DNA of 64,000 bases from Rhizosphaericola sp047606825 (lineage in GTDB: Bacteria > Bacteroidota > Bacteroidia > Chitinophagales > Chitinophagaceae): positions 1 through 64,000 of the forward strand of contig JASGDY010000007.1 in the NCBI GenBank assembly GCA_047606825.1. The letters are read 5' to 3'. The position numbers were made by a program, and so were the translations under genes. Each line of letters starts with the position of its first letter. Position 1 is the first letter of the stretch. Below are positions 40,566-50,530 of the stretch, one piece after another. The notes under the pieces were generated by a model that saw nothing but the letters and a program-made list of their open reading frames with translations, did not search any database and was not told the DNA's origin.

Positions 40566-41504
40566 ATGAAACGCAAACTGATATTTTTTCTGTGGGTCTT
40601 GTTTGGATGCGGACTGGTTTTCCTGCTCGCCGCTGCGCGCAGCGCGAGGACGGCTGCCCGTTGTCCGGACTTCAGGATTTCCATCGAAGGGAAAAACAAT
40701 CAGATATTCATCGACGAAAAAGAAATCATACATATCGCAAAGGAAAACGGCGGTGCAGAAGGCATTCCGGCTAAAAATATCAACCTCAAAAGATTAGAGG
40801 AAGCCTTGGAACTCAATCCTTGGATTAGCCATGCAAAAATGTATTTCGACGACGAAAACAATCTCTGCGCCTCTATTTGGGAAAGCGAGCCCATCGCGCG
40901 GGTATTTACGTTGGAAGGCTCTTCTTTTTACATTGATACGGCGTCCAGGATTTTGCCGTTGCATCCTGCGGTGATAGCGCGTCTGCCGGTTTTTACTTCT
41001 TTTACTTCGTCCAATAGCAGGCTCTCCAAACCAGACAGTCTGTTGTTGCTCGATGTTAAGAAAATAGCACAGTTCATCATTGCCGATACTTTTTGGAATG
41101 CATTTGTTTCTGCGGTAAACATCAATGTGGACAAGACTTTTGACATCGTTCCGACGCTTGGCAATACGCTAATTGCAATTGGGCGGGGTGACAGTCTTCC
41201 AGAAAAGTTTGACAGACTGTATAGTTTCTATAAACAAGTTTGGACCAAGACGGGATTTAACAGATATGAAAAAGTGGACGTGCGTTGTTACAACCAAGTC
41301 GTAGCGACAAGGCATGGCGGTATGGCTGCGCAACGGAATGATACCGCAACGATCAATGCGTTGTCCAACAGCCGATGGAGCGCGAAGCAATTGCAAGGGC
41401 ATGGAAATACCGATTCCACGACAAGTGACACAAACATAGTACGTCAACCTGTGGTCAAAAAAGAACAGCATAAAATTAAAAAACATACTAAAAACAAACC
41501 ATAA
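40566..41504 (+). CDS. ftsQ: Cell division protein FtsQ
   Basis: The protein has 312 residues. A short basic N-terminus and one membrane helix (LIFFLWVLFGCGLVFLLAAA) are followed by a POTRA-like segment (NINLKRLEEALELNPWISHA) and the FtsQ beta domain (AKMYFDDENNLCASIWESEP). It ends in a basic, low-complexity tail rich in T, S and K. Location between murC and ftsA supports the assignment. It links early and late divisome proteins in the periplasm. The start of the gene is locally GC-rich. Confidence 0.9.
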   Translation: MKRKLIFFLWVLFGCGLVFLLAAARSARTAARCPDFRISIEGKNNQIFIDEKEIIHIAKENGGAEGIPAKNINLKRLEEALELNPWISHAKMYFDDENNLCASIWESEPIARVFTLEGSSFYIDTASRILPLHPAVIARLPVFTSFTSSNSRLSKPDSLLLLDVKKIAQFIIADTFWNAFVSAVNINVDKTFDIVPTLGNTLIAIGRGDSLPEKFDRLYSFYKQVWTKTGFNRYEKVDVRCYNQVVATRHGGMAAQRNDTATINALSNSRWSAKQLQGHGNTDSTTSDTNIVRQPVVKKEQHKIKKHTKNKP

Positions 41505-41505
41505 T

Positions 41506-42921
41506 ATGAATCAGCAAACATCTATCGGAAAGGAAAATCTTCCACAAGAGGAAGCCCCCATCATCGTAGGACTGGACATAGGTACTACAAAGATTGCGGC
41601 TATCGCCGGACGCAAGAACGAGTTTGGGAAACTCGAGATTCTGGGCTTTGGCCAAGCACCCAGCAATGGCGTGCAGCACGGTCAGGTTTTGAACATTGAC
41701 CAGACCATCCGCGCGATCGAAATCGCAATGGACAATTGTTACAAGAGCAATCCCGACTTAGACATCCACGAAGTGTATGTCGGTATCGCCGGACACCACA
41801 TCAAGAGCCTCCAAACGCGGGGAGACCTTGTCCGCCAAAATGCGGAAGAAGAAATCAGGCTAAAGGAAATCGAACAGTTGATCGACAACCAGCGCAAGAC
41901 TTTCATCCCCGCAGGAGACGAGATTATCGACGTCATCCCACAGGATTTCCATGTGGACAACTTCCAGAACATCAAAGATCCTATCGGGATGAACGGTGTA
42001 AAGGTCGGTGCCAATTTCCATATCATCACAGGCGACCGCAATGCCATCAAGAACATCAACCGCGCGGTTGAAAGAAGTGGTTTGAAAACCAAGGACCTTG
42101 TGTTGCAGCCATTGGCATCTGCCGCAGCGGTGATGAGCGATATGGACATGGAAGCCGGTGTGGCAATCCTGGATATCGGTGGCGGCACTTCTGACTTGGC
42201 CGTTTTTTATGAAGGCGTGTTGAAACATACGGCTGTCATACCTTTCGGTGGCGAAAACATCACCAATGATATCAAAACCGGATTGGGCGTACTGAAACAA
42301 CAGGCGGAAGCCATGAAGAAACAGTTTGGCTGCGCCCTCGTCGATGCCGCCAAAAGCAACGCCTACATTACGATTCCGGGCTTCAAAGGTTTCGCCCCGC
42401 GACAAATCAGCGTTAAAAACCTGGCCAATATCATTCAGGCGAGGATGGTGGAAATACTTGAATTTGTCACCTACCATCTGAAACAAGTAGGACTCGACCA
42501 TAAAATTTTAAATGGTGGTATTATCGTAACAGGTGGCGGTGCTCAGCTAGACCATTTGTTGCAATTGACGGAATACATCACCGGGCTTAACGCACGTATC
42601 GGCTATGCCAACGAGCATCTGGCACCCAACCATGTCGATGTCTTGCGTAATCCGATGTATGCCACTTGTCTGGGCTTGATCTTAAAAGGATACGATGATT
42701 ATGAGAGACAACGTAAGGTATTCAAGTCTCCTACTATACACGTCGAGGTGCCAAAAGATTTTGTGGATGTCAATAGACCTGCTGAGGTTACGGCTATTCA
42801 AGAAAATCCAATGCATGGCATTTCTAAAGCGAAGAAAGAAAAACGGAGAAATATCTGGGATAATATTAAGGAAAAACTGGTAGACCTTTTTGAAGAAGAG
42901 GCAGACCATGAGATAAAATAG
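41506..42921 (+). CDS. ftsA: Cell division protein FtsA
   Basis: The protein has 471 residues. It is an actin-fold ATPase that tethers FtsZ to the membrane. The phosphate-1 loop is VGLDIGTTKIAAIAGR, the 1C domain AYVGIAGHHIKS-like (VYVGIAGHHIKSLQTRG), phosphate-2 VAILDIGGGTSDLAVF and the adenosine motif IIVTGGGAQLDHL. The C-terminal amphipathic, basic region (SKAKKEKRRNIWDNIKEKLV) would be the membrane-targeting helix, followed by an acidic tail. The ATG lies one base after the ftsQ stop. Confidence 0.95.
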   Translation: MNQQTSIGKENLPQEEAPIIVGLDIGTTKIAAIAGRKNEFGKLEILGFGQAPSNGVQHGQVLNIDQTIRAIEIAMDNCYKSNPDLDIHEVYVGIAGHHIKSLQTRGDLVRQNAEEEIRLKEIEQLIDNQRKTFIPAGDEIIDVIPQDFHVDNFQNIKDPIGMNGVKVGANFHIITGDRNAIKNINRAVERSGLKTKDLVLQPLASAAAVMSDMDMEAGVAILDIGGGTSDLAVFYEGVLKHTAVIPFGGENITNDIKTGLGVLKQQAEAMKKQFGCALVDAAKSNAYITIPGFKGFAPRQISVKNLANIIQARMVEILEFVTYHLKQVGLDHKILNGGIIVTGGGAQLDHLLQLTEYITGLNARIGYANEHLAPNHVDVLRNPMYATCLGLILKGYDDYERQRKVFKSPTIHVEVPKDFVDVNRPAEVTAIQENPMHGISKAKKEKRRNIWDNIKEKLVDLFEEEADHEIK

Positions 42922-43019
42922 TTAAAAAATGTGGAAATGTGTATAATCTTTATCCTGTCTTTTCATACACATTCCTACCTTCATCATCATATTAGTGAAT
43001 TGTTTAAAAAATAGGAAAT

Positions 43020-44762
43020 ATGTTAGAGTTTGATATACCAAAATTACAGTCCTCCATTATCAAGGTCATCGGCGTTGGCGGCGGCGGTAGCAATGCTGTC
43101 AACTATATGCATACCGAAGGTATAGATGCAGTAGATTTTATTATATGCAACACCGATGCGAAAGCATTGGAACAAAGTGCAATTCCAAACAAAATACAGC
43201 TCGGGCCGCACTTGACGCAAGGTCTTGGCGCAGGCGCCAATCCCGAAGTCGGCAAACAGGCAACGCAGGAGTCCTTGGAAGAAATACAAAGAATACTGGA
43301 AGTCAATACCAAGATGGCCTTCATCTGCGCGGGTATGGGCGGCGGAACCGGTACAGGCGGCGCGCCGATCATTGCAAAGATCTGTCAGGACTTGGGCATC
43401 CTTACCGTGGGCATCGTCACGACACCGTTTGGTTTTGAAGGGCCGCGTCGTTCCACACAGGCCGAAAAAGGTATCAAGGAACTGGAACCTTATGTCGATA
43501 CATTGTTGGTCATCAGCAATGACAAACTGAGAATGCAGTATGGCAACCTCAAAATGAAAGAAGCATTTAGCAAAGCCGACAATGTATTGGCGACTGCCGC
43601 TAAGTGCATTACCGATATCATCAACAGCAAGGGACATATCATCGTCGATTTCAACGACGTATGTACCGTGATGAAAAACGGCGGTGTGGCGATATTGGGT
43701 AGTTCTGCCGTGGAAGGTGAAGACCGTGCACAGCGTGCTATCGAGGAAGCACTGAACTCTCCGTTGCTCAACGACAGCGACATCCGCGGTGCCAAATGGA
43801 TATTGATCAACGTCAATACTTCCGAGGGCGACCACGAATGCAGCATGGACGAGTTTGAAACCATCAACAACTTTGTACGCCAACAAGCGGGCGAAGCGAC
43901 AGACGTCATCGTCGGCATCGGCTATGACAACAGCCTCGAAAGAAAATTGGGCATCACATTGATTGCAACAGGATTCGAACACAAAGACCCATTTGCAAAA
44001 GTGGACACTTACGCCATTCGACGCCAGAAAGAAGAAGCGGAAAAAGTAGTATTTGAATTGAAAGATCCAGATGCACCAAAGTCCATGCAGCCGACGGAAC
44101 CGGATTCCAATATGTATGCCCCCAAACTGGTAGTGGAAGACAATACATCCAGTGAATCAAATAATCTCGTACACTTTAACCTGAAAACGGAGGAAACACC
44201 AGCCGAACAACCGCGTTTCGGAAAGACAAATGAACAGGATCAACCTGCATTCAAACCCGTCATTACGCAATTTCCTGGCACACAGGGTTACGGTCAACAG
44301 ACTTTTGCAAGACCTGCCGTGAATGTGCAGATGCCCAAACCGATAGAAAATAGATTCAATCCGTTTGCTGGCATTGGTTCTGCCGAAGAAGAAAGTGAAA
44401 ACATGCGTTTGAGTCTTTCTACGGACAACAGGGCAGAGGCTACCGATCCTGCGACGAATCTCAGCCTACCGCTTGGTCTTGATGAACCCGACTCGGAAAG
44501 ACAAAAAAGAACGGCACAGGAACGCATCAAAAAACTGCGTGAGCTCCAGTTCAATGTCAACAACAACGACCCAAACAGTGAATTTGACACCGTTCCCGCC
44601 TATGTACGCAGAAACATGGACATGTTTGGCAGCAATGACAATGAAAAAGATTTTTCATCCGTTGAAAGCTTTTACAGTAAATACCATGTAAAAAAAGACG
44701 AGAACGAGAAGACAAACATATCGACACTCAACACTTTCTTAGATGGTAAGCGTCCAGACTAG
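43020..44762 (+). CDS. ftsZ: Cell division protein FtsZ
   Basis: The protein has 580 residues, well above the 380-400 of E. coli. The tubulin-like GTPase (about 10-320) has VIGVGGGGSNAVNYM, the T4 signature GMGGGTGTGGAPI, TPFGFEGPRRS and NDVCTVMKNGG. A long disordered linker follows. The conserved C-terminal peptide lies at about 522-533 (DTVPAYVRRNMDMF) and would bind FtsA. About 45 further residues follow it, ending LNTFLDGKRPD, as in other Bacteroidota. A 98-base gap after ftsA may carry a separate promoter. It is the last gene of the cluster. Confidence 0.96.
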   Translation: MLEFDIPKLQSSIIKVIGVGGGGSNAVNYMHTEGIDAVDFIICNTDAKALEQSAIPNKIQLGPHLTQGLGAGANPEVGKQATQESLEEIQRILEVNTKMAFICAGMGGGTGTGGAPIIAKICQDLGILTVGIVTTPFGFEGPRRSTQAEKGIKELEPYVDTLLVISNDKLRMQYGNLKMKEAFSKADNVLATAAKCITDIINSKGHIIVDFNDVCTVMKNGGVAILGSSAVEGEDRAQRAIEEALNSPLLNDSDIRGAKWILINVNTSEGDHECSMDEFETINNFVRQQAGEATDVIVGIGYDNSLERKLGITLIATGFEHKDPFAKVDTYAIRRQKEEAEKVVFELKDPDAPKSMQPTEPDSNMYAPKLVVEDNTSSESNNLVHFNLKTEETPAEQPRFGKTNEQDQPAFKPVITQFPGTQGYGQQTFARPAVNVQMPKPIENRFNPFAGIGSAEEESENMRLSLSTDNRAEATDPATNLSLPLGLDEPDSERQKRTAQERIKKLRELQFNVNNNDPNSEFDTVPAYVRRNMDMFGSNDNEKDFSSVESFYSKYHVKKDENEKTNISTLNTFLDGKRPD

Positions 44763-44797
44763 TCTACGTTGATCATTTATTGGTTCTGTTTTTAGTT

Positions 44798-44832
44798 GGC
44801 CTCTTTGATACTATCAAAGGGGCTTTCTTTTG
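44798..44832 (+). terminator. Terminator of the dcw cluster
   Basis: GGCCTCTTTGATA and TATCAAAGGGGC pair with a tiny loop (one G-T pair) and are followed by TTTCTTTTG. It lies 36 bases after the ftsZ stop. Confidence 0.8.
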
Positions 44833-44959
44833 TGACGAGTATCACGTGTTTCGGTTGCTGTGCAAAACTTCCCTGGGCAATACTTTTTGCCCAGAGAAAT
44901 GGCACGGTCAATTTTTTGTTCCCACTATCCGTATTGATTCATTTTTGTTTATTCCTTAT

Positions 44960-46729
44960 TTACCATCCGGGGTTTTGTGTCAAGTTGGGATTCTTGACGA
45001 TTGCCGTTGCTGGAATCGGATAGTAATACTGGCGTCCGTCGCTGTACCAGGTTCTTGTCTGTGACTTGAACCATTCCAGGTGATTGTCCGATGTCATTGT
45101 CTGGTAATTGGTGGACGGACCGCCGACGGCGACTTTTGCGGCACCCGATGGAACGCTAATCGTCGGACCGCTCTGCGAACCGTCGTAGAATACAACATCC
45201 GGAGTACCGTCCTCGTCCAAGTCTATGAGCTGGTCCAATGCCGGGACATATATCCCGGACCATTGAAGGTCGGCGAGGAGATTACCTTTTTTCCATCTTT
45301 TCAGGTCGTTGAACCGGAAACCTTCCAATGCCAGCTCGACCTGCCGCTCCCTTCGTACCTCCAATAGGACGGGATCGCTGATTTCCGCGAAAAATGTGGT
45401 TTGTAAATACGTATCGACCTTAGTGGGCAAGGTGTTCAATCCACCCGTAATTCCCGCCCTTGACCTCAACGCTCCGATGGTTGCTGTCCAGTCGGCGGCG
45501 GTCAGGGATCCCAACTCTGCTTTTGCTTCCGCATAATTCAGCAAGATTTCGGCGTAGCGCATCAACGGAATGGCATTGGTATTCAACCCGGAATTGTCAT
45601 ACGTCGTACCGTCCAAGGTATATTTGATGGGTTGGTAACCCGTATAGGTGTAACTGGCAAAGTTGGGAGGCGTGTTGACACCATCACGCTGGTAACCGGG
45701 TGTCCTTATCAACTGTGCCAAACGGTAATCCCTGTTTTGGCATTCGTCGTAAAAACCTTCGGTATTGTAATCTGAACGATCGGTAAAAGGCGTACCGTCT
45801 TGGTTCAATATCGTATTGACGAATGGTTTTACCAAGCTGAACCTTGGCCCATAGGTTGCGGAAGTCCACCACCAGTTGGCATCGCCCAATATGGCAAGGC
45901 TCTTGCTAAGCACGACTGCCAACATGACTTCCGACGTTATAGGTGCGTCGCTGATGAACAGTTGCCTTTGGGACAGTGTGGGATCCGATGCCACATTGAG
46001 GCTATATGGCCCGTTGGTCATGACTTCGTTGGCCGCATCGGCCGCATACTGCAAAAAAGTATTGGCGGAGCCTTGAAGGTTCAGTTCCGTATGGTATTTA
46101 CGGAAAGTCCCTTCAAACAGTGCAACGCGCGATTTAAGTCCCATCGCGGTCCATTTGGTAATGGTGGAGCCGTCCGAGGATGTCGCGGTAATATTTTGAT
46201 ATGCAAAATCCAGATCTGCCATGATGGAATCCATGATCAGTGTACGCGGGTCACGCTTGGCATAGAGTTCTGCCGTGTCGGTAAGGGTCAGTGCATGACC
46301 AATCCAGGGCACGTCTCCGAAAGTCGTGACTTTATCGTAATAAAAGTAAGCCCTGAAAAATTTCGCAATGCCAATATAGTTGTTGCGGACATCCTCGGCC
46401 ACACTCGTATTGGTGCAGTGGTCAATGAAATAGTTGATGTTACGCAATGCGTCCCAGCTCCATCCTGAACTCGTCTCCGCGGAATAAGCTCCCGCTTTTA
46501 TAAAACTGTTGAGACTGTTCACCGCCCCGTAATCGGCCATGGCGTCGAGCTTATAGGCACTCGTTCCAGACGGCAAGTTGTTGTAAAAAGAATAGCTGTA
46601 TGTCTTCAGACCGCTCTCGGAACCAAAAACGCCGTCCACAGTAGCTGTTGCCTCCGGCACTTCCTTTAAATCACAGGCTGTCAACGCGAGTACCGTTACT
46701 ATTATTTGGAAAAAGAATATTTTTTTCAT
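44960..46729 (-). CDS. SusD/RagB-family nutrient-binding lipoprotein
   Basis: The protein has 589 residues with a lipoprotein signal (IIVTVLALTACDLKEVPEAT). SusD proteins form the lid of a SusC channel and bind glycans or other large nutrients at the cell surface. The RagB/SusD pattern is visible: NINYFIDHCTNTSVAEDVRN, GIAKFFRAYFYYDKVTTFGD (TPR-like helices), MRYAEILLNYAEAKAELGS and the C-terminal VRRERQVELALEGFRFNDLK-RWKKG. It is encoded 78 bases after the SusC gene. Substrate cannot be told from sequence. Confidence 0.94.
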   Translation of the reverse strand: MKKIFFFQIIVTVLALTACDLKEVPEATATVDGVFGSESGLKTYSYSFYNNLPSGTSAYKLDAMADYGAVNSLNSFIKAGAYSAETSSGWSWDALRNINYFIDHCTNTSVAEDVRNNYIGIAKFFRAYFYYDKVTTFGDVPWIGHALTLTDTAELYAKRDPRTLIMDSIMADLDFAYQNITATSSDGSTITKWTAMGLKSRVALFEGTFRKYHTELNLQGSANTFLQYAADAANEVMTNGPYSLNVASDPTLSQRQLFISDAPITSEVMLAVVLSKSLAILGDANWWWTSATYGPRFSLVKPFVNTILNQDGTPFTDRSDYNTEGFYDECQNRDYRLAQLIRTPGYQRDGVNTPPNFASYTYTGYQPIKYTLDGTTYDNSGLNTNAIPLMRYAEILLNYAEAKAELGSLTAADWTATIGALRSRAGITGGLNTLPTKVDTYLQTTFFAEISDPVLLEVRRERQVELALEGFRFNDLKRWKKGNLLADLQWSGIYVPALDQLIDLDEDGTPDVVFYDGSQSGPTISVPSGAAKVAVGGPSTNYQTMTSDNHLEWFKSQTRTWYSDGRQYYYPIPATAIVKNPNLTQNPGW

Positions 46730-46807
46730 CTGTATATTTTTTGTTTTTCAACTCCAGTATGCACGTCCGCCCTGGCGGATTATGCTTCCTTTCATCTGCA
46801 TGTTCAA

Positions 46808-49800
46808 TTAAAAATTAAGTAGAATGTTGAAACTGTAACTTTTCAGTGTCGGGTAATTCATGCCGTCGCCGTAGCCACTGCCGAAGTCGGGATCGGAAAC
46901 ACCTATGTTGACGACATCGATGTCTTTGGTACGTTTATACAAAGGCGACCATGTCCATAGGTTCTCGCCGATGACGCTGACCCGCAAACTTTTTACATGC
47001 AGGCGTTGGAGGACCGATTCTGGCAGGCTGTATCCCAACTGCAAATTCTTTAGCCGGATATAGGCCACATTCTGCAGGTATCGGGTCTGTACCGTTTTTA
47101 GCGAAGCATTGTATCCTGCATACCGAGGGAAATACGCATTAGGGTTGTCTTCCGTCCAGTAATTGTTGAGATGCCAACTCGGAAGGTTGTTGTAAGGTCG
47201 GTTAAACTGTCCCCAGAAAATCGCTTCATTGCTCGGATACCAGTCCTGCTTGCCTACACCCTGGAAGAAAGCCGACAGGCTGAAGCGGTTCCAGTCAAAG
47301 TTGGTCGTGAAACTATAGGTATAACGAGGGGTCGTATTACCTATTATTTTTTTGTCGCCATGGTCGCTTACGGTGTTGGAGCCATAGTCAATGGCGTTGT
47401 TGCCGTCGAGGTCGGCATACCGGATATCGCCCGGATAAATCAGCCCCGAGCTACTCGACTTGATCAATGTCTGTGTGGGAGCGGCGTCTATCTCTGCCTG
47501 TGACTGGAACAGGCCTTGTGTCACGTAACCCCATATCTCTCCGAGTTTCTGTCCGGCATAGTAATCGGTCAATACGCCTGTCTGGTTGTTGTAGCGGTCG
47601 ATACGTGCCGTATAGTCCGCCAAAGTGGCCTTGAAGCTATAGTTGAACGGCTTGGACGCGAGCATGAACGAATTGTTGTAACCCAAGGAAATCTCAAAAC
47701 CTCTGGTGGTCAGATCGGCATAGTTGCCTTTGGGGGAGTCTGTTCCGAACACGTCCGGAAGTGTCGGCCCTACGGTGTACATGTTGAGTGTCTTGCGGAA
47801 ATAAAGGTCACCCGTAAACGTCAGCGCACCATTGAGCACTGTCAGGTCTAACCCAATATTGCCCGTTCGTGCCGTCTCCCATGTCAGATTATCGGGGATG
47901 ACGCCCGGCGCACTTGTGTACGGATTTTTGCCGCCGTCCAGTACGCGGCTCGATGTCCCGATGGAGAACTGTTCCAGGTAAGTGTACGGGTCGATGTTGC
48001 CGTTCCCTAAAGAACCGTAGGAAGCCCTAAGTTTCAAATCCGAAATCACATTTTTGGAGACATTGAAAAATTTCTCCTTGGAAATACGCCATCCAACAGA
48101 AACAGAAGGGAAAAAAGCCCATTGCTGGTCTGTCGGGAATTTGGAAGAACCGTCATAGCGTCCATTGACTTCCAGCAGGTATTTTTCGCGGAAGGCATAG
48201 TTAAACCGGAAAAATACGCCGCCAAGACGATAGCGGTTAAATCCGCCCGTCGCCGTTGTCGCACTGCCCAGCGCAAGATTGATGTTGTCCACGTCCGGAG
48301 TCAGTAACCCTGTCTTGGTAATATATTCGGAGGAGTAGGTCTGTCGTTCGTAATTGTAACCGACCATGGCTTTAAGATAGTGGTCTGTATTTAGGTTCTT
48401 TTCATATTCGCCATAGAGGTTGGTAAAGATGTACCGCGTGGTCTGGGAAACGGAATACATGTTGTCATTGAACGAAGTGGCCAATGAAAGTACCTCGCCT
48501 TCTTTGACACTATAAGGCACTGGCACCCTTTTCCGCAAAGAAGCATAGTCCAAATTCCTAAAGGTAAAATCTCCATGTATCCGCAATGCATTGTTGAGGA
48601 ATCTGGATTCGAACCCCAATGTATTGCGGAGATTCCGTTGCCTGGAATCCTCGCCACTTTTGCCATAGATGAAATCGCCCACGGTATAAGCCGCCGGAAA
48701 GGTAAACGTACCGTCCGGATTGTATATAGGAGCACTTGTGTGTCCCTCGTCCGCTATGTTTCGCCAGATGTTGCCACCTTCCCCGGCAGTGGTAGGGTTG
48801 TGGTATTTGATTTCGGAATAGTCCATATTGTTGGTGATCTTCAGCCAGCTCGTGACCTGCATGCCTCCCTTTGCACGGAGGTAATTGCCTGCATAATGAT
48901 CTGTATTGTACCGAAACAACCCGCCATAGTCATAATGCCGACCGGAAATATAGTAGTCCAGTTTGCCGTCGTTGCCACTCACGGAAAGGTTGTGGTCCTG
49001 CACCAGGAAACTTTTTTTGAGTAGATCTTTCAGATAGTTTTCATTGCCATAATAGACATAGTTGCCATTGGCATCCACGTCCACTTCCTCAGCGTTGCCC
49101 TCTTCTTTTCTTTTTTTAAATTCATCCAGCCATGCCAAGGTAAAAGTCTGGGTTTTGTTGAGACGCGCCGGAACGGAAGAATAGTTGTTCCAAGCGTTGT
49201 ACGCTTCATAGAAGTGGGAGGCATACACATAGCCATCGCTTACAAAATCGGGCAGCGTTGTCGGTTTTTGGGAAGAAAAACTACCCGAATACGTAAATGA
49301 CACTTTTCCCTTCTTGGCACTTTTGGTGGTAATCAACACGACACCAAAAGTACCCTGCGAACCATATATGGCCGATGCGGCAGCGTCCTTCAATACAGAA
49401 ACCGATTCTATGTCGTTGGGATTCAGAGTGGAGGGATCTCCCTGCACACCATCGACAATAACCAACGCACTTCCTCCCTGTCCGATGGAGGTCGTACCTC
49501 TGATATTAAAACTTGGCGACCGCGTCGGTTTGCCGTCTGCCGGAGCGATGTTGAGGTTGGGGCTTACGCCTTGGAGCATCTGTGCAACGTTGGACAATAC
49601 GCGGCCTTCAAAAGCTTTGCTGGTAATCTGGTCCACCGCACCTGTCAGGTTTACCTTTTTCTGTGTACCATAACCTACCACGACGACCTCGTCAAGCGTT
49701 TTGCTGGCATTGGGACGCATTGGTATTTTGACAGGTTTCAGTAAATCGTCTAATACCACTCCGTCTACCCTGCCTGTGTCGTAACCGACATAGTAGCTTT

Positions 49801-50053
49801 TAAGGTTGTAGGTTGACCCGGTCTTTAGGCCTGCAATTTCAAAATAACCGGAACTGTCGGTGACGGCATTTCCTAAACGGTGGTTGGCGACATCTTCAAC
49901 GGCCACTTCCGCACCCCGCAGAGGTTGACCCGTTTCCGACACCACCGAACCCTTGAGCGTACTTGTACCTATCGGATTTTGCCCGTAGATGGGACTTGAA
50001 TAGTTTGCCAATACGATTGTACATAGCAATAGCAGGTTTGTCGTAAATTTCAT
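46808..50053 (-). CDS. SusC/RagA-family TonB-dependent outer-membrane transporter
   Basis: The protein has 1081 residues with a signal peptide (LLLLCTIVLANYSSPIYGQ). A carboxypeptidase-regulatory-like beta-sandwich lies at about 30-110 (LKGSVVSETGQPLRGAEVAV). The SusC signature DEVVVVGYGTQKKVNLTGAV precedes the plug (APADGKPTRSPSFNIRGTTS; DAAASAIYGSQGTFGVVLIT) and a 22-strand barrel ending NYPTLKSYSFNILLNF. It imports nutrients with energy from TonB-ExbBD. It pairs with the SusD gene downstream; an inverted repeat and promoter box lie upstream. No hydrolase is immediately adjacent. Confidence 0.95.
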   Translation of the reverse strand: MKFTTNLLLLCTIVLANYSSPIYGQNPIGTSTLKGSVVSETGQPLRGAEVAVEDVANHRLGNAVTDSSGYFEIAGLKTGSTYNLKSYYVGYDTGRVDGVVLDDLLKPVKIPMRPNASKTLDEVVVVGYGTQKKVNLTGAVDQITSKAFEGRVLSNVAQMLQGVSPNLNIAPADGKPTRSPSFNIRGTTSIGQGGSALVIVDGVQGDPSTLNPNDIESVSVLKDAAASAIYGSQGTFGVVLITTKSAKKGKVSFTYSGSFSSQKPTTLPDFVSDGYVYASHFYEAYNAWNNYSSVPARLNKTQTFTLAWLDEFKKRKEEGNAEEVDVDANGNYVYYGNENYLKDLLKKSFLVQDHNLSVSGNDGKLDYYISGRHYDYGGLFRYNTDHYAGNYLRAKGGMQVTSWLKITNNMDYSEIKYHNPTTAGEGGNIWRNIADEGHTSAPIYNPDGTFTFPAAYTVGDFIYGKSGEDSRQRNLRNTLGFESRFLNNALRIHGDFTFRNLDYASLRKRVPVPYSVKEGEVLSLATSFNDNMYSVSQTTRYIFTNLYGEYEKNLNTDHYLKAMVGYNYERQTYSSEYITKTGLLTPDVDNINLALGSATTATGGFNRYRLGGVFFRFNYAFREKYLLEVNGRYDGSSKFPTDQQWAFFPSVSVGWRISKEKFFNVSKNVISDLKLRASYGSLGNGNIDPYTYLEQFSIGTSSRVLDGGKNPYTSAPGVIPDNLTWETARTGNIGLDLTVLNGALTFTGDLYFRKTLNMYTVGPTLPDVFGTDSPKGNYADLTTRGFEISLGYNNSFMLASKPFNYSFKATLADYTARIDRYNNQTGVLTDYYAGQKLGEIWGYVTQGLFQSQAEIDAAPTQTLIKSSSSGLIYPGDIRYADLDGNNAIDYGSNTVSDHGDKKIIGNTTPRYTYSFTTNFDWNRFSLSAFFQGVGKQDWYPSNEAIFWGQFNRPYNNLPSWHLNNYWTEDNPNAYFPRYAGYNASLKTVQTRYLQNVAYIRLKNLQLGYSLPESVLQRLHVKSLRVSVIGENLWTWSPLYKRTKDIDVVNIGVSDPDFGSGYGDGMNYPTLKSYSFNILLNF

Positions 50054-50145
50054 ATTGTTTAATGGTTATAATGTGTCTCTAATCGTAGAATTGGTGAAAC
50101 GTAGAGTAATATACGCTTAGCAGATTCCAGCTTCTTTTGGAGGCA

Positions 50146-50153
50146 CAAATATA
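50146..50153 (-). promoter_or_regulatory. Predicted -7 box for the SusC/SusD operon
   Basis: The minus strand reads TATATTTG, a perfect TAnnTTTG, 93 bases before the SusC ATG, leaving a leader of about 85 bases. No TTTG occurs at the ideal -33 distance. Confidence 0.45.
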
Positions 50154-50186
50154 TCTAGCTGCCGATGAGTGGACGGCAATAGGGTA

Positions 50187-50215
50187 TTAACTTTTCTTTA
50201 AATCCGAAAAGTTAA
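50187..50215. promoter_or_regulatory. Perfect 10-bp inverted repeat upstream of the SusC promoter
   Basis: TTAACTTTTC, nine bases, then GAAAAGTTAA. It lies 34-69 bases upstream of the predicted -7 box, where an activator would bind. It is a candidate operator for the adjacent AraC-type regulator or another factor. The low GC content and lack of a GC-rich stem argue against a terminator. Confidence 0.4.
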
Positions 50216-50362
50216 AAGTCGAACGGTTGAAAATAGGAGTAGTGACCTGAACGTATTTGTGCGGTTTTGCGTACCAGCGTTTATAGCAGGTAATTTTTCC
50301 AAAGACAGTTATTGTGTCGGCGGGTATCCGCCGTTTTAGTTTCAATGATGGCAGTTCAAGTT

Positions 50363-50502
50363 TAAGAGAGTGTTTGAGTTAAGTTTTTCTGTACGGTTTT
50401 ATATGCTTCCAAGACATAAAAACGTGTATTCCTTCCCGCACAGTCCCCGCCGCGGCGGGAGACTGTGCGGAGAAGAAAATAAATAACTCAAACAGCTTCT
50501 TA
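50363..50502. mobile_element. MITE-like element, copy 2 (140 bp)
   Basis: This is nearly identical to 8431-8570. The terminal inverted repeats are better conserved here: TAAGAGAGTGTTTGAGTTA against TAAGAAGCTGTTTGAGTTA (16 of 19). The central palindrome (about 50433-50476) is close to perfect. It has no coding capacity. It lies between the SusC promoter region and the AraC gene. Confidence 0.65.
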
Positions 50503-50530
50503 GTCTTCATCTTTACCGAATCCATCCAAG

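Noticed and set aside
43044..43982. Long antisense frame over ftsZ
   Set aside because: It is a shadow of the ftsZ codons with no protein-like motifs; ftsZ is certain.
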